From: JAGXLC01 sp964585385
GTDB lineage: Bacteria; Bacteroidota; Bacteroidia; Bacteroidales; UBA12077
Assembly: GCA_964585385.1 (NCBI GenBank)
Contig: CAZPDP010000032.1
Coordinates: 1 to 35,755 of the forward strand
Direction of reading: 5' to 3'
DNA length: 35,755 bases
The notes beneath the pieces were generated by a model. The model was given only the letters and a program-made list of their open reading frames with translations, made no database searches and was not told where the DNA came from. The number at the start of each line of letters is the position of its first letter. Within the stretch, counting starts at the first letter, position 1. Of the stretch, positions 1-6,906 are shown one piece after another. The position numbers and the translations under genes were made by a program.

Positions 1-43
1 CATAACAACATTAGTATTCAGCAATCTACCAAGTAATTGATTT

Positions 44-577
44 CTATTCTGTAACTTCTTCTTCTTTTTCGGTTGTTATCTCCTGCTTTCCGTTTTCAAC
101 AGAAGACTGGACATCGGCCAACTCGCTTGCAGAAAACACTTTATCCATATCCAGAATCATAATAAATTGTTCCTCTGCTTTAGCCATCCCGGATATGAAT
201 TCAGATTTGTACTTGCTCCCGATGCTTGGTGGTGGTTGAATTTGCTCATCCTCAAATTCGAGCACCTCCTGAACAGAATCCACTAAAGCCCCCACCTGGA
301 TATGGTCATTTTCCATTTCAACCTCCATAACAACTATGCATGTATTCTTTGTAAATTCTGTAGGAGTCATCCCGAATTTAATCCGGGTATCCACTACAGG
401 TAAAACCTGGCCTCTCAAATTAATTACGCCCTGCATATACTCAGGTGCTCTGGGCACTTTGGTAATCTTAGTCATTTCCATAATGCTCAGCACCTTGCTT
501 ACATGGGCTGCAAACTCCTCTTCTCCCAATTTGAAAGTAAGGTAAGAGTTTATTTGGGCTAATTCTTCCTTATTCAT
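44..577 (-). CDS. cheW: Chemotaxis coupling protein CheW
   Basis: This 177-residue protein is a single CheW domain, which bridges chemoreceptors and the CheA kinase in cytoplasmic signalling arrays. The diagnostic stretch is at residues 41-69 (VPRAPEYMQGVINLRGQVLP, then VVDTR), followed by the second beta-barrel half that includes GALVDSVQEV near residue 97. The last 25 or so residues are acidic and Glu-rich and lie outside the domain. It is the last complete gene of the minus-strand chemotaxis operon, 13 bp after cheA. The bases at 1-3 read ATG on the minus strand and could start a further gene outside the window, but nothing more can be seen. Confidence 0.95.
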   Translation of the reverse strand: MNKEELAQINSYLTFKLGEEEFAAHVSKVLSIMEMTKITKVPRAPEYMQGVINLRGQVLPVVDTRIKFGMTPTEFTKNTCIVVMEVEMENDHIQVGALVDSVQEVLEFEDEQIQPPPSIGSKYKSEFISGMAKAEEQFIMILDMDKVFSASELADVQSSVENGKQEITTEKEEEVTE

Positions 578-590
578 AAATTCCTTCCTT

Positions 591-2648
591 TTATTGGTTT
601 ACTATTTTTTTTGATTTCTCAGTTTTCCTCCCTGAAAACTGGTCTATCATTTTATTTGTGTCCAATACCAGTGCGACTGTTCCATCACCCAGAATAGTTG
701 CCCCTGAGACTATATCCTGTTTTTTATACATTTTACCCAGGGATTTCAAAACTGCCTGGTACTCACCTATTACTGTATCAACCACAAGACCGATCCTGTT
801 ATCTTCATACTTTACTACAACGATTTCTTCCATATTCGAATCAGACTCAGGCATACCAAATTCCTTCCTCAGGTAGAAGAAGGGTACCTGCTCACCATCA
901 AGAACAATCAGGTTATTGAATGTATCCACCACATCGCTGTGCTGCGCTGCATAGATCTTATCAACAGCAGAAAGCGGTATTACATAGCTGTTAGTTTCCA
1001 TCTTAACCAGCAGACCGTCGATAATGGAGAGTGTTAACGGCAATTTTACAGTTAAGGTGGTTCCCACATCCACCTCTGAATCAATTTCCACCTCGCCGCG
1101 AATTTCCGCAAGCTTCCTCTTCACAACGTCCATACCAACACCCCGGCCGGAAACATCGGTTACATTGTCTGAAGTCGTAAATCCTGACCTGAAAATCAGA
1201 TCAAACAGATCGCGTTTGGAAAGATTGGCATCCTTTTCAACAATTCCTTTGTCTATAGCCTTTTGCTTTACTTTCTCAATATCTATACCCTTCCCGTCGT
1301 CATGCACTTGTATATGGACGCTGGCTCCGGAATGAAAAGCTTTTAGACGTATCTTTCCTTCTTCTGGTTTGCCTTTTTTCTTTCTTTCCCCCGGAGTTTC
1401 AATGCCATGATCAATGCTGTTTCTGAGAATGTGAAGCAAGGGATCGGTTAATGTTTCGATTATATTTTTATCCAGTTCCGTTTCGGTACCTTCAGCAGTA
1501 AACTTCACTTTTTTGTTCATGGTTGATGAAAGGTCCCTGACCAGCCGCTGAAACCTTGTAAGCATGGTTTCTACCGGAACCAATGCTATATCAAAAGCAT
1601 TGTCTCTGAGTTGTCTTGAGAGCTTTTGTACATTCTCAGCTATTGCTGATAATTCTCCATCATCTGAATTTTCAGCTTTCAGACTTAACCTGGCTTGTGT
1701 AGTTACCAGTTCACTCACCAGATTCATCATGTGATCAATCTTTTCAGAGCCCACCCGGATACTGGAAATGGTTTGTTCCTTAGATGCTCCGTTGGTACTG
1801 GCTGGCTGATTGTCAGTTTTTTGCGTTTCCCCTGCGTCTAGTTGCTGAACAATAGACTTTACTTCATCCACTCCAAGATCTTTATACAGATTGGTTTCCT
1901 TTTCCAGTTTCTTAAGAAATTGTTCATTGCTGAGCAGATCGGAATCACTCAACTGATGTATTTCAATTTTTGATTGGTCCTCAACAAAAATAAACACATC
2001 ATGCAAAGCATTTTCTTCTTCTTCGGTAGATAGCAATATCTCCCAGTGAGTATAACACTTGGTCGGTTCAATATCTTCCAGTTTCGGAATGTTCGAGATG
2101 CATGGCATAACCCTTGCAGTTCCCAGTGTAGATAATTCATCAAGAAGAAACAGGGGATTAGTACCATTATCAAAAATATCCGGGTCTGGCTCGAAATAAA
2201 TGTAGTAGGTTTTCAGACTGTTTTGCTTTTCAACCTGACTGGTTTGCTCCTGAAGCGTTCCTTCTGTATTCTCTTCAGCAATTTTCAGGATTTGAACCAC
2301 CAGGCTTTTATGATTAGCCTCAGTTTCACGGCTGAGTTCTTCCTGTTCTTCCAGTAGAATTTTCAGGTGATCAACGGATTGTAAGGTAATATCAAGAAGA
2401 CCCTTTGTAACCGGTAATTTTCCCTCCCTGACCTTATCGTAGACATTTTCAAGGTGGTGGGTAAAATCACTAAGTTTCTGGAAGCCAAACATGGCCCCTC
2501 CACCCTTTAGCGAGTGCATAGCCCTGAAGACTCGTTCAACAAGCTCACCGTTTTCACCCGGGTTGTTTTCAAGAGCCAAGAGTGCCTCTTCCAAATCAGC
2601 AATGTTTTCAATTGCTTCTTCAATGAATTTTTCTTTGAATTTATCCAT
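591..2648 (-). CDS. cheA: Chemotaxis sensor histidine kinase CheA
   Basis: This 685-residue protein is a full CheA, the kinase that phosphorylates CheY-type regulators under receptor control. An HPt domain lies at about 1-105 with phosphoacceptor His45 (FRAMHSLKGGG). Residues 145-235 form a divergent domain in the place of the regulator-binding P2. The P3 dimerisation helices are at about 295-355. The ATPase P4 has an N-box at 406-414 (HILRNSIDH), G1 at 450-456 (DDGKGID) and G2 at 501-509 (GRGVGMDVV). The CheW-like P5 is at about 541-665. All catalytic motifs are intact. Its ATG overlaps the TAA of the upstream cheY by one base, which suggests translational coupling. Confidence 0.97.
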   Translation of the reverse strand: MDKFKEKFIEEAIENIADLEEALLALENNPGENGELVERVFRAMHSLKGGGAMFGFQKLSDFTHHLENVYDKVREGKLPVTKGLLDITLQSVDHLKILLEEQEELSRETEANHKSLVVQILKIAEENTEGTLQEQTSQVEKQNSLKTYYIYFEPDPDIFDNGTNPLFLLDELSTLGTARVMPCISNIPKLEDIEPTKCYTHWEILLSTEEEENALHDVFIFVEDQSKIEIHQLSDSDLLSNEQFLKKLEKETNLYKDLGVDEVKSIVQQLDAGETQKTDNQPASTNGASKEQTISSIRVGSEKIDHMMNLVSELVTTQARLSLKAENSDDGELSAIAENVQKLSRQLRDNAFDIALVPVETMLTRFQRLVRDLSSTMNKKVKFTAEGTETELDKNIIETLTDPLLHILRNSIDHGIETPGERKKKGKPEEGKIRLKAFHSGASVHIQVHDDGKGIDIEKVKQKAIDKGIVEKDANLSKRDLFDLIFRSGFTTSDNVTDVSGRGVGMDVVKRKLAEIRGEVEIDSEVDVGTTLTVKLPLTLSIIDGLLVKMETNSYVIPLSAVDKIYAAQHSDVVDTFNNLIVLDGEQVPFFYLRKEFGMPESDSNMEEIVVVKYEDNRIGLVVDTVIGEYQAVLKSLGKMYKKQDIVSGATILGDGTVALVLDTNKMIDQFSGRKTEKSKKIVNQ

Positions 2649-3013
2649 TACCTCATTACTTTTTTAAGGGCGGCTAACAATTTAGCAGGAACAAATGGCT
2701 TAATAATCCAGCCTGTTGCCCCGGCCTCTTTAGCTTCCATTTTTTTTGCCGCCTGAGATTCGGTGGTCAGAAATAAGATCGGTATCCGTTTATAAGCATC
2801 TTTTGAACGGATTTCTTTAATAAGCTCAATTCCATCCATTTCAGGCATGTGCAGGTCTGTAATTACCAAATCAATAGGACTGCCGTCAAGGAATTTAAGG
2901 GCGTCTTTGCCGTCGTTTCCTACTTTAACATTATAGCCTTCATTCTCAAGCGTGAAACTTACGACTTCCCTGATACTTTCAGAATCGTCAACGATTAATA
3001 TGTTCTTTTCCAT
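2648..3013 (-). CDS. cheY: CheY-like response regulator
   Basis: This is a 121-residue single receiver domain with no output domain. The acidic pair is Asp9/Asp10 (LIVDDSESIREV), the phosphoacceptor is Asp53 (LVITDLHMPEMDG), the switch Thr is at 84 and the conserved Lys at 105 (IIKPF). SESIRE after the acidic pair is typical of the CheY found beside cheA in this kind of cluster, so it is the best candidate for the main output regulator. An in-frame TTG at 3037 would add eight residues, but the ATG at 3013 starts exactly at the usual receiver N-terminus and is preferred. It sits between the STAS gene and cheA and overlaps cheA by one base. Confidence 0.92.
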   Translation of the reverse strand: MEKNILIVDDSESIREVVSFTLENEGYNVKVGNDGKDALKFLDGSPIDLVITDLHMPEMDGIELIKEIRSKDAYKRIPILFLTTESQAAKKMEAKEAGATGWIIKPFVPAKLLAALKKVMR

Positions 3014-3033
3014 ATCAATATTTTTTAGGATTA

Positions 3034-3360
3034 TCAAGTCTTCAATACCGGATCAAAACCAGCATTATCCACCAGAGTCTTTGTTTCATCTGCCAATTCA
3101 GCAGAGATACTAACTTTGATCTCATATTCTTCGGCTGTTTTGCGAAGAGATTCAATTAACTGAATAAAACTCAGATCCAGGTTTTCAACATTATGGATAT
3201 GCACCTTAATTTCTTTGAATTCATTAAGCGCTTCCATGAAATGTTCTTTGATCTCAAGAACTGTATAGATGGTCAATTCTTTTTCAATGGTCATCTTAGC
3301 CTTCTTCTCCGATTTTTTACCAAACGGAGTAATGCTGACATGCTTGCTGTTTGTTTTCAT
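3034..3360 (-). CDS. STAS domain protein (anti-sigma-antagonist-like)
   Basis: This 108-residue cytoplasmic protein looks like a lone STAS domain. After a basic N-terminal extension of about 23 residues it reads TIEKELTIYTVLEIKEHF, then NVENLDLSFIQLIESLRK. The Asp62-x-Ser64 pair falls where SpoIIAA-type proteins carry their phosphorylatable Ser. Its gene lies inside the chemotaxis operon, 26 bp after the 594-residue protein and 20 bp before cheY. Single STAS proteins recur next to cheA in such operons, but their job there is not settled. A role in linking the array to another regulatory partner is inference. No cognate kinase or phosphatase is visible in the window. Confidence 0.85.
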   Translation of the reverse strand: MKTNSKHVSITPFGKKSEKKAKMTIEKELTIYTVLEIKEHFMEALNEFKEIKVHIHNVENLDLSFIQLIESLRKTAEEYEIKVSISAELADETKTLVDNAGFDPVLKT

Positions 3361-3386
3361 ATTGTTTAATTGTTATGGTTTTCAAA

Positions 3387-5171
3387 TTAAAATAATTCCA
3401 AATCGCCTCCATCTTCACTCACTTCTATTTCCGACTGACTGCCATTCGTTACTTGCTCATGAATTAAAAATTCCGAATTCATCGTATAATATTCTGTGAG
3501 TTTCTTTAAATTCTCTTCCTTGTTTTGAACATTATCTTCGTCAAACCTTAATTTATAATTGATTGTATTTAACTCATCAATAATGCCTTCTACAATATCT
3601 TCGAAAAAATCATAATATTGAATCTGGTTCACTGATTTTTGGATATCTGAAAGCAGACTCTCGCTCAAGTCATTATTTTCGGTAAGTTTTTCAACAATTT
3701 TCCCTTCTATCTCATTCAAACCGTTAATGTATTCCTCGATTTTGCCCGGCAATTCACTTGTCTTATCCTCAAGCTGATCATTATCCACCTCACTTAAAAC
3801 ATGCATTTCAAGATTTTCCCGGATATTCACGATTTTATTAATAATATCATCCAGGTTCTCCTTATTGGATTTCAGGTCGTGATATAATTGATCAATCTGT
3901 GAAAATATCTTTTCATGCCCCTTGGAAGAATTATCTTTAATATTATTTGTTACCAGGTCGATAAACTTTTCAATATCCTCAATTAACAGGGATATGTTTT
4001 CATTGAAAGAAAAAACCTTATCAATAATTGTGTTTATTTTCTTTATCTTTTCATGGAAATTCCTGTAATATTCGCAAAAATTCTGAATTTCTGTTTTTGC
4101 AACTGACAGATTGTTTTTCAGTGAATTAAAAAAGATTCGCTGTTGTTCACTGTCAAAAGAAGTATATGCAGCGCATTGCTTTGTTACATAGGTCATATCA
4201 TCGCCAATGCTCAGGAATTTATCAGAAATACGCTGAATAGCAGTCTGATATTCCTTATTCGTCTGCATTAACTGGGCAGCCTGTAAACCGGCAATATCAC
4301 GAATACGAATAAAATATTTAGCCTGGGTATTCAGGTCATTAATATCTTCCTGTTTGCTTAAATTATCCAGTTCGCAAACCAATTCTCTGTGGGTTTCCTG
4401 GATATGCTCCATTTTTTGTTTGATAATATCATGATACTGCAGATTGGTTATAATCTTGCTTATATTATCTGTGGTCTTTTCTGTTCTTTCCTTAATTTCA
4501 GGTATTTTCTTTCCTGCATTATCAAAATGTTCGCGATAAGTTGCCATCTCGCTTTCCAGTTTCTTCAGTATATTCTTAAAATTCAACTCTTCCAGTTGGC
4601 CATCCTTACCGTTAAAATCAGTTTTTATGATTTGTTTTAAATTATGAAAGGACTTTTCAATAAGCACCAGTTGTTCTTTAGCTTTTCCTGAAATACCGCC
4701 GATAACCTGCGTTTCTATTCCGGTTTCATTATTGTAATCAAACTCCAGGTTGGTTTCCAGGAAACGAAGACTTGTCAGGTTTTGCTTAAAATTTTTTATA
4801 GGAAAAAAAGCCCGGCGGATATGAGAAAGGAGGGTATTTACCCCTTCATAGGCTATTTCCATGTTGTATTCCAGCAGACTGTTTTTTGAATTCAGGTGGT
4901 TGTAAAGTTCATCAATCTTTGATGTAAAGTAATGTTTGTCTTCATCTGCCAAAAATTCAAAAAGGTAAGAAGCGTTATCTGATATCTTAGAAGCTACCTT
5001 CGAATGCTTTTTAAAGTCGTTGTTGAGCATAAGAAAATCTTCCGAAGAATATTCATGTAAGGAAATTATTTTCTGATCAATTTTTGAGAATAAACTAAAA
5101 ACATCCTCCAGGGAGTATACCTGTAAGAGGTTTTTAATCTGCACCTTATCATATTTATCGTTTTTCATCAT
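3387..5171 (-). CDS. Long helical chemotaxis-operon protein with CheZ-like DxxxQ motif
   Basis: This 594-residue protein has no signal peptide or membrane segment and appears almost wholly helical and coiled coil. I do not recognise a named family over its length. At 243-256 it reads NLQYHDIIKQKMEH, where Asp248 and Gln252 match the Asp-x-x-x-Gln catalytic pair of CheZ phosphatases. A second, related helix at 516-525 (QIQYYDFFED) has Asp521 but Asp525 instead of Gln. The protein ends in an acidic stretch finishing GGDLELF, reminiscent of the CheY-binding tail of CheZ. No other CheC, CheX or CheZ gene is seen here. Its start overlaps the upstream response regulator stop (ATGA). A role as CheY-P phosphatase is plausible but inferred. 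Confidence 0.8.
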   Translation of the reverse strand: MMKNDKYDKVQIKNLLQVYSLEDVFSLFSKIDQKIISLHEYSSEDFLMLNNDFKKHSKVASKISDNASYLFEFLADEDKHYFTSKIDELYNHLNSKNSLLEYNMEIAYEGVNTLLSHIRRAFFPIKNFKQNLTSLRFLETNLEFDYNNETGIETQVIGGISGKAKEQLVLIEKSFHNLKQIIKTDFNGKDGQLEELNFKNILKKLESEMATYREHFDNAGKKIPEIKERTEKTTDNISKIITNLQYHDIIKQKMEHIQETHRELVCELDNLSKQEDINDLNTQAKYFIRIRDIAGLQAAQLMQTNKEYQTAIQRISDKFLSIGDDMTYVTKQCAAYTSFDSEQQRIFFNSLKNNLSVAKTEIQNFCEYYRNFHEKIKKINTIIDKVFSFNENISLLIEDIEKFIDLVTNNIKDNSSKGHEKIFSQIDQLYHDLKSNKENLDDIINKIVNIRENLEMHVLSEVDNDQLEDKTSELPGKIEEYINGLNEIEGKIVEKLTENNDLSESLLSDIQKSVNQIQYYDFFEDIVEGIIDELNTINYKLRFDEDNVQNKEENLKKLTEYYTMNSEFLIHEQVTNGSQSEIEVSEDGGDLELF

Positions 5172-5551
5172 TTTCTAAAGATCTTACTGTCCAACACTTG
5201 ATTTATTTTGAAAAGAAAATCAGAGATGTCAATGGGTTTCTCAATAACATCATAAGCCCCTAAATCCCTGGCCTTTTTTACATTCTCGTCGTTTGCATAA
5301 GCCGTAACGACGATTATAGGTACTTCCACCTCTTCAGATTCTTCCTCATTCAGATGTTTGAGAAAGTCAAACCCGTCCATTCCCGGCATTAATAAATCAA
5401 GAAGAATCAAATCGGGTTTAACCTGGGGATAAAGGTCTTTGGCTTCAAATGAGTTATTAGCCAGCTCTATATCAAAACCGGCGTCTTCCAGAATTGCTTT
5501 TAACAAAACAAGGTTTGTTTCACTATCATCTATGACTAGAATTTTTTTCAT
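5168..5551 (-). CDS. Single-domain response regulator, first gene of the chemotaxis operon
   Basis: This 127-residue receiver-only protein has Asp8/Asp9 (ILVIDDSETN), phosphoacceptor Asp52 (LILLDLLMPGMDG), Thr83 and Lys105 (IEKPID). It has no DNA-binding or enzymatic output domain. It differs clearly from the CheY-like protein encoded near cheA, so the operon supplies at least two receiver proteins that could compete for CheA phosphate. One may act as a phosphate sink or have a second target, but that is inference. It is the promoter-proximal gene, and its TGA overlaps the ATG of the 594-residue protein by four bases. Confidence 0.9.
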   Translation of the reverse strand: MKKILVIDDSETNLVLLKAILEDAGFDIELANNSFEAKDLYPQVKPDLILLDLLMPGMDGFDFLKHLNEEESEEVEVPIIVVTAYANDENVKKARDLGAYDVIEKPIDISDFLFKINQVLDSKIFRK

Positions 5552-5627
5552 CCCAAATTTTTTATTTTATAGAATATGAAATATCTTTATTCAATCGGCT
5601 CATATCATTCAGTTAAAAACCTTATTA

Positions 5628-5659
5628 CAAAAATACTTAGGGAGCCCTTACAAAGCAAA
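5628..5659 (-). promoter_or_regulatory. Predicted Bacteroidota-type promoter of the chemotaxis operon
   Basis: On the minus strand, TATTTTTG at 5635-5628 matches the Bacteroidota -7 consensus TAnnTTTG exactly. TTTG at 5659-5656 stands 20 bp upstream, in the range expected for the -33 element. A second TTTG at 5654-5651 has a 15-bp gap. The match lies about 75 bp before the first operon ATG. No equally good match was found on the plus strand for the divergent regulator gene. Confidence 0.5.
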
Positions 5660-5771
5660 GAAATAGCAATGACATGCATTACTGCGAAAAAATGATATAG
5701 ATTCAATAAATAAGATGAGCCAAATCACCTATCCAAAGGTATTAACCTATATATAAGACAATTAAGGTAAA

Positions 5772-6473
5772 ATGGAAAAAGATTTATTAAACTCAGATAA
5801 AAAGATTGACAGCAAAACAGGAATAATACCTTTTCAGGATATTCTCACTAAAGAGGAGCTTAGTAAAATAAGGAAGCACAGCAATATTGTTACTTATAAG
5901 AAAAACGATGTCATCTTCAAACAAAACACACGAACATCGCACACCATGTTCGTCAAGTCCGGGTTAGTTAAAATATACAGGGAAAATAAAAACAATAAAA
6001 CAAAAATCATCAAAATTGTTACCCCCAATGAATATCTGGGATTGAATTCTATCTTTGGTGAAGACACTTTTAGTTATTCTGCAGAGGCCATAGAAAAGGC
6101 AGAAGTACTAATTATTGACTCCTCCATATTTGAGGAAATTCTGAGACAAAACGGGGAATTTACATACAACATGCTTCGTTCTCTTTCAAAGGATAACCTT
6201 TTGCTTTTTCAACAAATGATAGCGCAGTCTCAAAAGCAATTGCCCGGAAGAATCGCTGATATCATCCTGTATTTTACCGAAGAAATATACCAAAACAAGA
6301 GTTTTAGCTTCCCTCTTACCAGAACGGAACTTGCAGAGCTGGCCGGAACTACCAAAGAAAGTCTTATAAGAACTTTAACAGAATTTAAAAATGATAAAAT
6401 TATTAAACTTGAAGGCAAGCAAGTAGACATTATAAGTTTTGATATTCTAAAAACCCTGAGTCGAATAGGTTAA
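5772..6473 (+). CDS. Crp/Fnr family transcriptional regulator
   Basis: This 233-residue protein has a cyclic-nucleotide-binding-type beta-barrel at about 20-135 (NDVIFKQNTRTSHTMFVKSG, EYLGLNSIFG), a connecting helix, and a Crp-type winged helix at about 160-230 (LTRTELAELAGTTKESLIRT). The N-terminal half has no cysteine cluster of the Fnr type and no clear cAMP-contact Arg/Ser signature, so the ligand is unknown. The ATG follows a good AAGG at suitable distance. It is divergent from the chemotaxis operon across 220 bp and could regulate it. A response regulator follows 20 bp downstream, so the two are probably co-transcribed. Confidence 0.92.
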   Translation: MEKDLLNSDKKIDSKTGIIPFQDILTKEELSKIRKHSNIVTYKKNDVIFKQNTRTSHTMFVKSGLVKIYRENKNNKTKIIKIVTPNEYLGLNSIFGEDTFSYSAEAIEKAEVLIIDSSIFEEILRQNGEFTYNMLRSLSKDNLLLFQQMIAQSQKQLPGRIADIILYFTEEIYQNKSFSFPLTRTELAELAGTTKESLIRTLTEFKNDKIIKLEGKQVDIISFDILKTLSRIG

Positions 6474-6493
6474 AGATAAATTGATTTACTAAA

Positions 6494-6874
6494 ATGGAAG
6501 AAAAGAAGCTGAATTTTCTCATTGTTGACGATATCCTGACGAACAGGATTTTATTGAAAGAAATCACCAGTGAATTTGCAAAAAACATAACCGAAGCCAG
6601 AAACGGAAAGGAAGCAATTGAAATATTAAAGAATAATGAAGTTGACCTCATCCTCATGGATATTGAAATGCCTGTAATGAATGGGCTGGAGACTACAAAG
6701 TATATCCGCGAAAATTTTGAATATCCGAAAAGTCAAATCCCCATTATTGCTATCACTGCTCATAACCCGGATGATTTTTTTAATGATTATAACAACGCCG
6801 GATTTAACGAGTTGCTTACTAAACCCTATTCATTTGAAAAAATCATCCAGATAATGAATAATGTAAAAATATAG
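6494..6874 (+). CDS. Single-domain response regulator
   Basis: This 126-residue receiver domain has Asp12/Asp13 (FLIVDDILTNRILL), phosphoacceptor Asp56 (LILMDIEMPVMNG), Thr88 (IAITAH) and Lys110 (LLTKPYS). The sequence style (MDIEMPVMNGLETT, then AITAH) is that of receivers paired with hybrid histidine kinases or HPt phosphorelays, rather than the CheY type. It has no output domain. It lies 20 bp after the Crp/Fnr gene and 32 bp before the aminopeptidase gene. Its kinase is not in the window. Confidence 0.9.
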   Translation: MEEKKLNFLIVDDILTNRILLKEITSEFAKNITEARNGKEAIEILKNNEVDLILMDIEMPVMNGLETTKYIRENFEYPKSQIPIIAITAHNPDDFFNDYNNAGFNELLTKPYSFEKIIQIMNNVKI

Positions 6875-6906
6875 TTCAATTCTGATAACCCTAAACATCA
6901 CTTACA

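Noticed and set aside
2648..3037. TTG-initiated longer form of the CheY-like protein
   Set aside because: The extra residues (MIILKNID) are not part of a receiver domain. The ATG at 3013 gives the standard start.
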